From Rhizobium vallis (GTDB lineage: Bacteria; Pseudomonadota; Alphaproteobacteria; Rhizobiales; Rhizobiaceae), in assembly GCF_003985155.1 (NCBI RefSeq), contig NZ_ML133693.1, positions 282,522 to 346,521 of the forward strand: a DNA stretch of 64,000 bases, written 5' to 3'. Below, piece after piece: positions 1 through 8,256 of this stretch; positions within the stretch are counted from its first letter, which is position 1, and every line of letters begins with the position of its first letter. A program made the position numbers and the translations under genes. Under the pieces are notes generated by a model, which saw only the letters and a list, made by a program, of their open reading frames with translations, was not told the DNA's origin and made no database searches.

Positions 1-903
1 GGCATTGCAGAGATAGACGGTCTCTTCCTCGGAAATCCGGACATCCCGGGGATCGGCAGTGTAATCGCGGTCGGTGGTGCCGATCAGGGTGAAATCGCCC
101 TCGTACGGGATGGCGAAGATGATGCGGTTGTCGGGATTCTGGAAGAAGTAGGCTCTGGGATCGTCGAACTTCTTCTTCACGATGATATGGCTGCCCTGGA
201 CGAGGCGGACATGGCGGGCCTCGTTCTGCCCGAAGGCCGAGCGGATGACGTGGTCGACCCAAGGGCCGGCGGCGTTGACCAACATGCGGGCGCGATGGCT
301 GCCATTGCGGCCGGTGACCGTATCGATGGTTTCGATGTGCCAGAGGCCATTTTCCCGCCTGGCCGACACCACCTTGGTGCGCGGCAGGATGGTCGCCCCC
401 TTGTCGGCGGCATCGCGGGCGTTCAGCACCACCATACGGGCGTCGTCGACCCAGCCGTCGGAATATTCGAAAGCCCGCGTAAACAACGCCTTCAACGGCT
501 TGCCGGCCACGTCTTTGCGCATGTCGAGCACGGATGTCGCCGGCAGAAGCTTGCGACCGCCGAGATGATCGTAAAGGAAGAGGCCGAGCCGGATCAGCCA
601 GGCCGGGCGAATGCCGCCCTTATGATAGGGCAGCACGAAGCGCAGCGGCCAAATGATGTGCGGCGCCATCGCCCAGAGGATTTCGCGCTCCATCAGCGAT
701 TCGCGCACCAGGCGGAATTCGTAGTGCTCGAGATAACGCAGGCCGCCATGGATGAGCTTGGTGGCGCCCGACGAGGTGCCCGAGGCAAAATCGTTCATCT
801 CCGCCAGCGCCACCGAATAGCCGCGACCTACGGCATCGCGCGCAATCCCGCAGCCGTTGATGCCGCCGCCGATGACGAATATGTCGTGAATTTCCGGGCC
901 CAA
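1..903 (-). CDS. glpD: Glycerol-3-phosphate dehydrogenase, FAD-dependent (N-terminal part, runs off left edge)
   Basis: Oxidises sn-glycerol-3-phosphate to dihydroxyacetone phosphate at the inner membrane, passing electrons through FAD to quinone. Only the first 301 codons are in the window. The N-terminus carries the FAD dinucleotide-binding motif (DIFVIGGGINGCGIARDA), followed by the family-typical TSSGATKLIHGGLRYLE and later NAAGPWVD. I chose a TTG start at 903 because GGAGGGG lies about six bases upstream and no in-frame ATG sits closer. It lies downstream of glpR on the same strand, and a phased repeat in the 196-base gap suggests it also has its own GlpR-controlled promoter. The family call is secure; the start codon is inferred. 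Confidence 0.93.
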   Translation of the reverse strand, partial: MGPEIHDIFVIGGGINGCGIARDAVGRGYSVALAEMNDFASGTSSGATKLIHGGLRYLEHYEFRLVRESLMEREILWAMAPHIIWPLRFVLPYHKGGIRPAWLIRLGLFLYDHLGGRKLLPATSVLDMRKDVAGKPLKALFTRAFEYSDGWVDDARMVVLNARDAADKGATILPRTKVVSARRENGLWHIETIDTVTGRNGSHRARMLVNAAGPWVDHVIRSAFGQNEARHVRLVQGSHIIVKKKFDDPRAYFFQNPDNRIIFAIPYEGDFTLIGTTDRDYTADPRDVRISEEETVYLCNA

Positions 904-975
904 CTTCCCCTCCGAGCCTGCTGCGGATTTCGCATCGCACAAAATTTGCGCAATTGCGAAAGTGACATCAGTTAA

Positions 976-1004
976 AACGAAAGAAATCCGAATGTCAAAC
1001 GAAT
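976..1004. promoter_or_regulatory. Phased CGAA repeats, candidate GlpR operator upstream of glpD
   Basis: CGAA occurs at 978, 989 and 1000, exactly 11 bp apart (one helical turn), in the gap between glpR and glpD. DeoR-family GlpR proteins commonly bind tandem TTCG-containing repeats. A related CTTTCG repeat with the same 11-bp period precedes glpR. Operator function is inferred from position and periodicity. Confidence 0.5.
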
Positions 1005-1099
1005 GTTTTCGCAGATCGATCCGGGAAGCGTTTTCGGAAGAAAATGGCCAGCGGCGTTCCCAGGAATGCCTGAAAATGAAGCGCTAAGGCACCGAGTGC

Positions 1100-1873
1100 C
1101 TAACGTGATCTGCCACTGGTTTCGATCAGTTTCACATTGTTTTCGAGACACAGATTGCGGATCGACGGCAGCGGACAGTGATCAGTGATGAAGGTATGAA
1201 CCTGGGAAAGCTGGCCGATCCTGACCGGCGCGGTGCGTTCGAACTTCGTCGAATCGGCAACAAGGATGACATGCCGGGCATTGGCGATAATCGCCTGGGC
1301 GACTTTCACCTCGCGAAAATCGTAGTCGAGCAGCGCCCCGTCGATATCGATCGCAGACGCGCCGATCACGGCGTAGTCGACCTTGAACTGGCGGATGAAA
1401 TCGACGGCCGCTTCGCCGACGATGCCGCCGTCAGAACCGCGCACGACCCCGCCGGCGATCACCACCTCGATCGCCGGGAACAGGCGCAACCTATTGGCAA
1501 CGTTGATATTATTGGTAATCACCATCAGCTCGTGATGATTGGCGAGCGCCTCTCCCACCGCCTCGGTTGTCGTGCCGATATTGATGAAGAGCGAGGCTCC
1601 GCTTGGGATCAGCTCGACTGCCGCAAGGCCGATCGCCTGCTTCTCGGAGGCGGCAATCTGGCGGCGCGCCTCGTATTTGACGTTCTCGGTCCCACTCGGG
1701 AATGTCGCGCCGCCATGGATGCGCGTCAGCACCTGCGCATCGCAGAGATCGTTCAGATCCTTGCGGATCGTCTGCGGCGTCACCGAAAAACGGGCGGCGA
1801 GCTCCTCGACCAGAACCCTGCCGCTCGATTTCGCAATCGCCACGATTTCAGTTTGTCGGTCGGTCAAGAACAT
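1100..1873 (-). CDS. glpR: DeoR-family repressor of glycerol-3-phosphate genes (GlpR type)
   Basis: A 257-residue DeoR/GlpR-type regulator. It has an N-terminal helix-turn-helix (about residues 5-57, with TDRQTEIVAIAKSSGRVLVEELAARFSVTPQTIRKDL) and a DeoR sensor domain that should bind a phosphorylated sugar or polyol; the NIGTTTEA and IAGGVVR stretches are typical. The start ATG has AAGGGG just upstream. It is co-oriented with and directly upstream of glpD, which is the main reason to call it GlpR rather than another DeoR protein. CTTTCG direct repeats directly upstream suggest autoregulation. Confidence 0.85.
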   Translation of the reverse strand: MFLTDRQTEIVAIAKSSGRVLVEELAARFSVTPQTIRKDLNDLCDAQVLTRIHGGATFPSGTENVKYEARRQIAASEKQAIGLAAVELIPSGASLFINIGTTTEAVGEALANHHELMVITNNINVANRLRLFPAIEVVIAGGVVRGSDGGIVGEAAVDFIRQFKVDYAVIGASAIDIDGALLDYDFREVKVAQAIIANARHVILVADSTKFERTAPVRIGQLSQVHTFITDHCPLPSIRNLCLENNVKLIETSGRSR

Positions 1874-1881
1874 AGGCGCCC

Positions 1882-1916
1882 CTTTCGATCTGCTTTCGTT
1901 TTGAAAGAAAGCGAAG
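1882..1916. promoter_or_regulatory. CTTTCG direct repeat, candidate GlpR autoregulatory site
   Basis: CTTTCG at 1882 and 1893 forms an 11-bp-period direct repeat, followed by GAAAG and GCGAAG in inverted orientation up to 1916. It lies just upstream of the glpR start codon (1873). The shared core and period with the repeats before glpD support a common DeoR-type regulator. Confidence 0.45.
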
Positions 1917-1989
1917 GACGACGCAATGCTTATTTGTCGGTGGCCGGCTTCAATACGGCGAATGTGGCGCGCCGCCGCGTCAGGTGCGG

Positions 1990-2895
1990 CTACCGTTTCC
2001 GCATCACGTTGACGACGACCACGCCGAGGATCGCCATGACCCCGCCGAAGGCACCCAGCACTGTCGGCACCTCGCCGAGCCAGACGAAGCCGATCAGTGT
2101 TGCGACCGGTGGGACGCCGTAGAGGAAATTCGAAGCCCGCGCAGCCGACAGCCGCTTCAATGCGATGGCCCAGGTAAGATAGCCGATCGCTGTCGGGAAG
2201 ATGACGAGGTAGGCGACACCCCAGTTCACTTCTTCAGGTGCCGCCGCCAGCGCCCGGACCGTCGCCGGGACGGCTGGGAAGAGCGGCACGGAGCCGATCA
2301 GCAGGATCCAGGCGGTGACGGCAAGCGCCGGCATCCGGCCAAGCAGCGGCTTCTGCAGCACGCTGGCGATCGCCGAGCAGAGTGCGGCGCCGAGAATCAG
2401 CACGGCGTTCGGATCAAGCTTGAAGCCGCCGTCGGATGCGACGGCAATCAGCGCCACACCGCCGAAGGAAACCGCGGTGCCCGCCCAGCCCCAGCGGCCG
2501 AAGCGCTCGCCGAGCGCGAATGTCGCAATGAGCGCGGTGAAGACGGGCATGGTGTTGATGATGAAGCTTGCCGGCCCCGCCGCAACCGTCTGTTCGCCAG
2601 TGTTCAACAGCACCGCATAAGCTGCAATGAAGAGCACGGCGGCAACGGAGAGGCGAAGGAAATCGCGTTTTTCCGGCATCGGCCGGTAGATGGCGAGGTA
2701 GACGAGGGCAAGGACGCCAGCCGCCACATAACGCGCCGTCGCCAGTTCGATCGGCGTCAGCGGCCCAAGGCAGATGCGGATCACCACGAAGGAAGAAGCC
2801 CAGAAGAGGATGGTGACGACGATCGCCGCGAAGGCCACAAAATCGAACGTGCCTTGTTGTTTCGCCGAAACCGGTGTGCTTGCCGCCATGCTCAT
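1990..2895 (-). CDS. DMT-superfamily (EamA) metabolite exporter
   Basis: A 301-residue inner-membrane protein with about ten hydrophobic segments arranged as two EamA repeats (first starts VVTILFWASSFVVIR, second around ILGAALCSAIASVLQK). Such proteins usually export amino acids or related metabolites. The ATG at 2895 is preferred because GGAGG is five bases upstream; an in-frame ATG at 2907 contains that ribosome site. It is divergent from a LysR gene with a LysR-type palindrome in the shared promoter, so the LysR protein probably controls it. Substrate unknown. Confidence 0.8.
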   Translation of the reverse strand: MSMAASTPVSAKQQGTFDFVAFAAIVVTILFWASSFVVIRICLGPLTPIELATARYVAAGVLALVYLAIYRPMPEKRDFLRLSVAAVLFIAAYAVLLNTGEQTVAAGPASFIINTMPVFTALIATFALGERFGRWGWAGTAVSFGGVALIAVASDGGFKLDPNAVLILGAALCSAIASVLQKPLLGRMPALAVTAWILLIGSVPLFPAVPATVRALAAAPEEVNWGVAYLVIFPTAIGYLTWAIALKRLSAARASNFLYGVPPVATLIGFVWLGEVPTVLGAFGGVMAILGVVVVNVMRKR

Positions 2896-2936
2896 TTTCG
2901 CCTCCATCTATCCGTTGCGACCATGAATTAAGCCTT

Positions 2937-2959
2937 CGATGCGTGCTTGAAAAGCATCG
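2937..2959. promoter_or_regulatory. LysR-type T-N11-A palindrome in the eamA/lysR divergent promoter
   Basis: CGATGC-N11-GCATCG, perfect six-base arms around an 11-base spacer, lies between the two divergent starts. This matches the classical LysR recognition layout. Binding by the adjacent LysR protein is inferred. Confidence 0.55.
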
Positions 2960-2975
2960 CAATCGATGATCAAAT

Positions 2976-3911
2976 GTGCGTATGGTTCACAGCTCGCCCG
3001 TGCTTCCACCGCTCGATACGCTCGAGACCTTTGCCCGCGCCGCACGGCTCGGATCGTTTTCGGCCGCGGCCGAGGAGAGCGGCATCACCCATGGCGCTGT
3101 GTCGCGGCAGGTCTCGCGGCTGGAACGCTGGATGGGCGTGCGCCTGTTTGCACGCGAAGCCCGTGGCGTCCGCCTGACGCCGGAGGGCATGCGGTTTTTC
3201 GCGCGCGCCGAGGAAGCGCTCTCTCTGCTCGGCAACACCGGCGAACGCTGGTTGCCCCGACCCAGCAAGGCGGTGGTGCGCCTGTCCGTAACGCCGTCGG
3301 TCGCTTCGCTATGGCTGTTTCAGCGCCTGCCGAAGCTCGAAGGAAACGAGCTACACGTCGAACTGACGCTCGAACACCGGCTGGCCGATTTCGGCGAAGG
3401 CACGGATCTCGCCATTCGCTGCGGCAAGGGACCATGGGCCGGCGTGCGCGCCCTGCCGCTCTGGCAGGAGAAATCCTTCCCGATCGCCGCCCCTGCCGTG
3501 GCGGACCGGCTCGGACGGCGATCGGATGCTCTCTCGCTGCTCGATATGCCGATCCTGCATGATTCCAATATCGAAGGGTGGCGCCGCTGGCTCTCCCGCG
3601 AGGGTGTCGACTATATCCCGCGCGGCCAGGACCGGCGTTTCGAAGACTACAATCTGGTGATCGACGCTTGCGCGCAGGGACTCGGCATCGCGCTCGCCCG
3701 CCCGCCGCTGTCGGATGCGGCGATGGCCGCCGGGCGCATCGTCGCGGTGTCGGAGCGCACGCTCGACCACCACGTGGCCTTCCACCTGATCCGTCCGGAC
3801 GATGCGCTTCGAAGCCCCGCAATCGAATTTGCCAGCCGCTTCCTGCGCGAGGCCGGTCATGACGAAGCGACGATCGCCGCATTTACCGCGCCCGGTCGGC
3901 CGAAAACATAG
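2976..3911 (+). CDS. LysR-family transcriptional regulator (GcvA-like)
   Basis: About 311 residues, normal LTTR length. The winged HTH is near the N-terminus (LDTLETFARAARLGSFSAAAEESGITHGAVSRQVSRLE), followed by a periplasmic-binding-like effector domain with GcvA/AmpR-like features. The frame opens with GTG at 2976; an ATG at 2982 is equally possible and neither has a clear ribosome site. It is divergent from the EamA exporter and followed by a hydrolase gene 49 bases downstream. Probable target: the exporter; effector unknown. Confidence 0.85.
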   Translation: MRMVHSSPVLPPLDTLETFARAARLGSFSAAAEESGITHGAVSRQVSRLERWMGVRLFAREARGVRLTPEGMRFFARAEEALSLLGNTGERWLPRPSKAVVRLSVTPSVASLWLFQRLPKLEGNELHVELTLEHRLADFGEGTDLAIRCGKGPWAGVRALPLWQEKSFPIAAPAVADRLGRRSDALSLLDMPILHDSNIEGWRRWLSREGVDYIPRGQDRRFEDYNLVIDACAQGLGIALARPPLSDAAMAAGRIVAVSERTLDHHVAFHLIRPDDALRSPAIEFASRFLREAGHDEATIAAFTAPGRPKT

Positions 3912-3960
3912 GACCAGCGACTGGCGCTGGACCGAGCCCGAGCATAGGAGGAGCCCATCA

Positions 3961-4527
3961 ATGGCTACAGTGGTCCTGTTCCATTCGGTTTACGGACTTC
4001 GCTCCCTTGAACGGGAATCGGCGGAGCGGCTGCGAGCGGCTGGACATGAAGTGTTCACCCCCGATCTCTACGAGGGCAAGGTCGCCCGGTCGATCGACGA
4101 GGGCTTCGAGCTGAAGGAAGCGATCGGCTGGCCCACTCTTTGCGAACGGGCGGAAAAAGCGACTGCAGCGCTGCCGGCCTCGGCCGTGCTCGGCGGATTT
4201 TCGATGGGCGTCGGCATCACAGCCCATCTCTGGCCGATGCGGCCGCTGACGGCAGGTGTGCTGCTGCTTCACGCTGTCGGGGGGATTCCAGTCAATGTGC
4301 GCAGCCGCCTGCCTGCCCAGGTCCATCTTGCCGATCCGGATCGCTTCGCGCCCGCCGACGAGGTTGCCGCCTGGCAAGTGGCAGCGGCGCGCTCGGGCAT
4401 GTCAGCAGAGATATTCAAATATCCCGGCGTCGGCCATCTCTACACCGATCCGACGCTGCCCGACTACGATGCCGAGTCCGCTGAACGGACATGGAGCCGC
4501 GTCATCGGCTTCCTCGGCGCGCTTTAG
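3961..4527 (+). CDS. Dienelactone-hydrolase-family protein with a serine nucleophile motif
   Basis: 188 residues of alpha/beta-hydrolase fold. The start ATG at 3961 follows AGGAGG, and the family N-terminus MATVVLFHSVYGLR begins there. The nucleophile elbow reads GFSMG, so serine sits where characterised dienelactone hydrolases have cysteine; a late GHLYTD supplies the likely catalytic histidine. The protein is shorter than the usual 230-240 residues. It follows the LysR gene and is convergent with a GNAT gene, the two stop codons overlapping. Substrate unknown. Confidence 0.75.
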   Translation: MATVVLFHSVYGLRSLERESAERLRAAGHEVFTPDLYEGKVARSIDEGFELKEAIGWPTLCERAEKATAALPASAVLGGFSMGVGITAHLWPMRPLTAGVLLLHAVGGIPVNVRSRLPAQVHLADPDRFAPADEVAAWQVAAARSGMSAEIFKYPGVGHLYTDPTLPDYDAESAERTWSRVIGFLGAL

Positions 4528-5003
4528 AAGCCTTCCTGATCCGCCACAAGCTTCAGGCGCATTTCCTTCGCCAGTTCGAAACCAACGGCCTGGTAGACAG
4601 GTTCGCCGGCATCCGAGGCGTGGATGACAGCCGTCGTGCAGCCGATCGATTTCAGGTGGTCGACAGCCTTGTTGGTCAGCGCAAGTGCGATGCCGCGCCG
4701 ACGGAAGGCGTCCATAACATAGACGGACCAGATATAACCGAGCAGCCGCTGTTCTGGCTGGATGACTTCGGGAAACGGCGACTGGTGCAGCTGGCAGGAT
4801 GCGGAACCAGCGATTTCACCATCGACGATGGCAAAAAACGAGGCGAGCCGTCGCTCCTCCCGGCCGTTTCTGATGAAGGATAATATTCGAGCCGCCGCAT
4901 CGGGCCTATAATGCTCCGGCGGCGTCCCATAGCTGTCCCAGATCTTCAGATAATGACCTACAAGGATCTCATCCTCGTCGGGCCTCGCCATTCGAATATC
5001 CAT
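4524..5003 (-). CDS. GNAT-family N-acetyltransferase
   Basis: 159 residues from the ATG at 5003 (an upstream GTG at 5036 would add eleven). The acetyl-CoA-binding region is visible as VYVMDAFRRRGIALALTNKA, the R-R-G-I-A type motif A, and the C-terminal VYQAVGFE is the usual GNAT motif B. The acceptor substrate cannot be deduced. It is a single gene convergent with the hydrolase, overlapping its stop by three bases. Confidence 0.8.
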   Translation of the reverse strand: MDIRMARPDEDEILVGHYLKIWDSYGTPPEHYRPDAAARILSFIRNGREERRLASFFAIVDGEIAGSASCQLHQSPFPEVIQPEQRLLGYIWSVYVMDAFRRRGIALALTNKAVDHLKSIGCTTAVIHASDAGEPVYQAVGFELAKEMRLKLVADQEGF

Positions 5004-5070
5004 CGCGTCGTGATCCGGCTTTCGATGAGGTGACACCCCGCCGGGGTCCGGCGGGGCGCGTCAAAAACCG

Positions 5071-5592
5071 TCAGTTCGTCGGGGTCAGCGTCATCGATGC
5101 GCTGCCGGCGGCAACGTTGAGGCCGAGCTGGCCGGTCAGGCTGACCGTCTGCAGATGGATTGAGCCCGAGGTGCCGCCGATCAGAAGATTGGCGCCGAGG
5201 CCGGCGCCAAGCGTCGCTTCGGCAGTGGCGCCGACATAAAGGCCGGCAAGCGATCCGCGATGATAGCCCGCCGTCGGCGCGAACACCGCCCAGATCAGGC
5301 GGCTGCGCGTTGTGAAGCCGAGGTCGATGCCAAGCTTTCTCACTTCGCCGGTATAGCGATCAAGAAGCTCATTGCCGACGGTCGACTGAAAGATGCAATC
5401 GGCTTCCTTGGATGAACCGAGCACATAACCCGTGCCGCCGCCGATATCGCAGGTGAGATAGCCGATCTTTACGCCATTGCGCAGGTCCGGCTCTTCATAT
5501 GTCTTGGTGACGAGGTCGGCAGCGCTGGCCGCCCCCGCGCCGACAAAGATCAATGATACCGCGGCAAACGCCGTCGCAAGAGTTTTATTCAT
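5071..5592 (-). CDS. DUF992 exported protein
   Basis: 173 residues with a clear Sec signal peptide (MNKTLATAFAAVSLIFVGAGAASA), so periplasmic. The mature part has the DUF992 signature IGYLTCDIGGGTGYVLGSSKEADCIF with two cysteines, and ends in glycine/alanine-rich beta-like sequence. The ATG at 5592 has GAAGGAG upstream and begins at the signal peptide. The family is common in Rhizobiales and has no known function. No operon partners. Confidence 0.8.
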   Translation of the reverse strand: MNKTLATAFAAVSLIFVGAGAASAADLVTKTYEEPDLRNGVKIGYLTCDIGGGTGYVLGSSKEADCIFQSTVGNELLDRYTGEVRKLGIDLGFTTRSRLIWAVFAPTAGYHRGSLAGLYVGATAEATLGAGLGANLLIGGTSGSIHLQTVSLTGQLGLNVAAGSASMTLTPTN

Positions 5593-6164
5593 AAGTCTCT
5601 CCTTCTCAAATCGTGACGGGAGCATATACCCGGCTGCCCGACACCAGATAACGGACGGAACCGCAAAACGATCCCAAAACCGACGCCATTTCCGCACCGC
5701 ATGTGAAAGCGCATGGGAGGGGCGCAAGCGACAACAGGACTACGGTTCGACGCCCTTTAGGACATTTCGAAGGCACCATGCCGCAGCCCGCGCCATTTCA
5801 CGATGTTGTCCGGAATGGTTGCAAAAAAGGCACGATCTCGATCACAGCCGGCATCCGGCCCGACCTGCGCATGCCAGCCCGATACTGTCGCCAATGATCG
5901 CACAGGTTGCCACCTCGCATGTATAGCTGTAGTATTCTGAAGCTTTCTTCCTGCAGAGGCGCAGGCATGGAGAGCCAAAGGGCATTTTCCGGCATTGCCG
6001 CAGAATTTCTACATGTTCCTCCGGCGTTCTGTTTTCGCTTTGACAGAAACGCCGCCTGAAATTCGAGACCCATACCCAGAAGACAATTTTTGCCGGGGCC
6101 GGACAACAGCACGCCAGCCGATCTCTATTGGAGATGGCGGCGTATAGTTCATCGGGAGGGAAAA
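5593..6164. other. 572-base intergenic region with no recognisable gene
   Basis: Open frames here are short, unlike any family I know and without ribosome sites. The region holds the promoters of the divergent DUF992 and lipoprotein genes, but I cannot pick a convincing -35/-10 pair. No repeats or RNA genes recognised. Confidence 0.5.
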
Positions 6165-6410
6165 ATGCGCATATGCACAAGCATCATGCTGGCGGGAAGC
6201 CTAGCCATTTCAGCCTGTCAATCGGGGACGACGTCACAGGCCGTCGCTGACAAGAATTCCGAATTCGGCTGTATTGCCGGCACCGTCGGCGGCGCGATTG
6301 TCGGCGGCCTGATCGGCAGCACGATTGGCGCCGGCACCGGCCAAGTCCTCGCCGTCGGCGGCGGGATCGCCGGCGGCGGTTTCGTGGGCAATCGCCTGGC
6401 TTGCCGATAA
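6165..6410 (+). CDS. Small glycine-zipper lipoprotein
   Basis: 81 residues. The N-terminus is a lipoprotein signal ending in a lipobox (LAISAC, Cys18), so the mature protein should be lipid-anchored in the envelope. The rest is a glycine-zipper region (GTVGGAIVGGLIGSTIGAG and a second Gly-rich stretch), as in Rickettsia 17-kDa-antigen-like proteins. The ATG at 6165 has GGGAGGG four bases upstream. It is followed 17 bases later by an EF-hand gene, probably one transcript ending at the terminator near 6800. Confidence 0.75.
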   Translation: MRICTSIMLAGSLAISACQSGTTSQAVADKNSEFGCIAGTVGGAIVGGLIGSTIGAGTGQVLAVGGGIAGGGFVGNRLACR

Positions 6411-6427
6411 TTGAGGAGGATGGAGCA

Positions 6428-6793
6428 ATGAAAACCTTGGCTTTGGTGACGGCAATCATACTGTGCCAATATGCCGGCGCGCTCGCCCAGCAGCCCGCAT
6501 CTCAGCAACCCGCCTCCATGTATCAGGGGCAGATGGACCGGCTCGACGTCAATTCCAGCAAGACGGTCGATCGTTCCGAATATGAAACCTTCATGGGCAC
6601 GGCTTTCGGAAATCTCGACAAGAACAAGGACGGCAGCCTGCAGGCCGGCGAGACGGCGCAGATCCTGACCGTCGAGCAATTCACCTTGACGGATACGAAC
6701 CGCGACGGCCGGATCAGCAAGAGCGAGTTCATGCAGCGGGTGATGGCCGATTTCGCAACGGCGGATCGGGATCGGAACGGCAATCTTCAATAA
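6428..6793 (+). CDS. Exported EF-hand calcium-binding protein
   Basis: 121 residues with a signal peptide (MKTLALVTAIILCQYAGALA). Four EF-hand-like loops follow: DVNSSKTVDRSE, DKNKDGSLQAGE and DTNRDGRISKSE are complete, with the acidic position-12 residue; the fourth, DRDRNGNLQ, is cut by the stop after nine positions and lacks its glutamate. The start follows GAGGAGG. Periplasmic calcium binding is inferred from the motifs; partner unknown. Co-transcribed with the lipoprotein upstream. Confidence 0.82.
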   Translation: MKTLALVTAIILCQYAGALAQQPASQQPASMYQGQMDRLDVNSSKTVDRSEYETFMGTAFGNLDKNKDGSLQAGETAQILTVEQFTLTDTNRDGRISKSEFMQRVMADFATADRDRNGNLQ

Positions 6794-6796
6794 AAG

Positions 6797-6830
6797 AAAA
6801 ACCCGGCGAATGCGTTTCGCCGGGTTTTTA
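6797..6830. terminator. Bidirectional rho-independent terminator
   Basis: Stem ACCCGGCGAA/TTCGCCGGGT (6801-6810 with 6816-6825), flanked by A-rich sequence upstream and T5 downstream. It ends the lipoprotein/EF-hand transcript and can also serve the convergent DUF1328 gene. Confidence 0.85.
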
Positions 6831-6847
6831 TACGTGTTCCGTCGGCA

Positions 6848-7012
6848 CTATACTCTGCGCATCAGGCGCATGACGATCGAGACGACGAAGAGCACCAGGA
6901 AAATGAAGAACAGAACCTGGGCAATCGAAGCTGAAGCCCCAGCGATGCCGCCAAATCCGAGGACGCCGGCAATCAAGGCCACAACGAGAAATACCAAAGC
7001 GTAATAAAGCAT
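6848..7012 (-). CDS. DUF1328 (YtjA-type) small membrane protein
   Basis: 54 residues, two hydrophobic helices: LYYALVFLVVALIAGVLGF then QVLFFIFLVLFVVSIVMRL, with GGIAGASASIA between them, the typical DUF1328 layout. AGAGGAG precedes the ATG at the usual distance. The family is widespread in proteobacteria, often stress-induced, and has no assigned function. It stands alone and is convergent with the EF-hand gene across the shared terminator. Confidence 0.88.
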   Translation of the reverse strand: MLYYALVFLVVALIAGVLGFGGIAGASASIAQVLFFIFLVLFVVSIVMRLMRRV

Positions 7013-7114
7013 CGCGATCTCCTCTTACGTTGCTGCGCTAATAACGGAGACCGCCCACTTTTGGTTCCCTGCCCGCCTCACGACCGGCACAGGAAGCGCC
7101 GCACCGGCTTTTGT

Positions 7115-7642
7115 TCAGCCGAAATGAAAGGCGCCGCTATACATCCGGTCGCCTTCATTCGGCTCCGGAGGCTCGGCGGCATCGAGATAGGCCTTGAGCG
7201 GACCGGTCAGCACGAACCAGACGCTCGCCCCCAGCATGAAGGAGGCTCCTACCGGGTCGTCGATGCGGGTGACGAAGGGAAGGCAAGCGGCTGCGAACAG
7301 GACAATGATCCGCACCGACCACTCCGCATCGCGTTTGGTGACCGCGCGCGCTCTCAGCGATTTGTATTCCCGGGCGCCGTAGACATTTTTCCCCGCCTTG
7401 ACCACCGAAAGCAGCTTGCGTGCCGAAGGCAGCGCCAGCATGACCAAAGCGACAACGCTGAGCGCGAAAGGCTTGCCGGCCATGACCTGTCCGCTCGCGA
7501 TCAGCAGGAGCGAGAGCACGGCAAGATTCCACGTCGGCTCCAGCAGTTCCGGCGGCTGGCGCGTGCGGATGTGCCAACTCCGCAGCAAACCTGCCGCGCC
7601 GTTCAATAACGGCTGATCGATGTAACGATTGATCCAGTCCAT
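7115..7642 (-). CDS. Uncharacterised four-helix membrane protein
   Basis: 175 residues from the ATG at 7642 (a GTG at 7687 would add fifteen). I do not recognise the family. Two hydrophobic pairs are visible: WNLAVLSLLLIASGQVMAG with ALSVVALVMLALP, and VRIIVLFAAACLPFV with GASFMLGASVWFVLTG. Between them lies a basic, probably cytoplasmic segment, and the C-terminal tail is acidic. No ribosome site is obvious. Neighbouring DUF1328 and VOC genes give no functional clue. Confidence 0.6.
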   Translation of the reverse strand: MDWINRYIDQPLLNGAAGLLRSWHIRTRQPPELLEPTWNLAVLSLLLIASGQVMAGKPFALSVVALVMLALPSARKLLSVVKAGKNVYGAREYKSLRARAVTKRDAEWSVRIIVLFAAACLPFVTRIDDPVGASFMLGASVWFVLTGPLKAYLDAAEPPEPNEGDRMYSGAFHFG

Positions 7643-7764
7643 GCCGATGCGCCCGCCCGATTGTCTGAAGAGGGTCTCGAACACCACGGAATTTGGTCAT
7701 CTTCGTGGCGGGCGGCCGCAATATCGGCCGAAGCTGGCTCTTCGCCCCGCGAACCGGCTTGCGG

Positions 7765-8151
7765 CTAGCCCAATTCCTGCGCGACTTCCCAGACATGGCC
7801 CGAGGGATCCGCAAAGGCCGCGGTGCGGCGCCCCCATGGACGATCGACCGGGCCGTTGAGGAGCTTTACCCCAAGTCTCTCCAGCTCCGCGCAGACCGCA
7901 TCGACATCATCGACCTTGATGGTCAGTAGGACGCGCACCCCGGAAGCGGGCGCAGCCACTGCCAATGGCTCCACCAGTTGTGGCGCTTGCGTGGCTTCCA
8001 GCAGATTGACCATCACCCCCGAGAACTTCAGAACGGCGCTGACTGCATCCTGATAGACGACCTCTGATGCAAAGACCCTTTGATAGAACGACCTGGCATC
8101 GTCGATATTATCGACGAACAAAGTGATGACCTCGATCCCGTCCAGCTGCAT
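7765..8151 (-). CDS. VOC (glyoxalase/bleomycin-resistance) family protein
   Basis: 128 residues with the two beta-alpha-beta-beta-beta units of the vicinal-oxygen-chelate fold: ITLFVDNIDDARSFYQRVF in the first and LLTIKVDDVDAVCAELERLGV ending in AFADPSGHVWEV in the second. These are small metal-dependent enzymes or binding proteins. The ATG at 8151 is favoured over a TTG six bases earlier because GGAG is then at a workable distance. Substrate unknown. Confidence 0.8.
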   Translation of the reverse strand: MQLDGIEVITLFVDNIDDARSFYQRVFASEVVYQDAVSAVLKFSGVMVNLLEATQAPQLVEPLAVAAPASGVRVLLTIKVDDVDAVCAELERLGVKLLNGPVDRPWGRRTAAFADPSGHVWEVAQELG

Positions 8152-8256
8152 GGGCAATTCTCCGCCGTTGCTTCAACCGTTCAACTGATATCTTCGATCG
8201 GCCTGTGCTGGTCGTTTCGACCCTAACGGTTTCGACATGACGCCGCGAAAAAACCG

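Noticed and set aside
5036..5056. CCCCGCCG/CGGCGGGG hairpin downstream of the DUF992 gene
   Set aside because: No T-run follows the stem in the direction of the gene, so I did not list it as a terminator.
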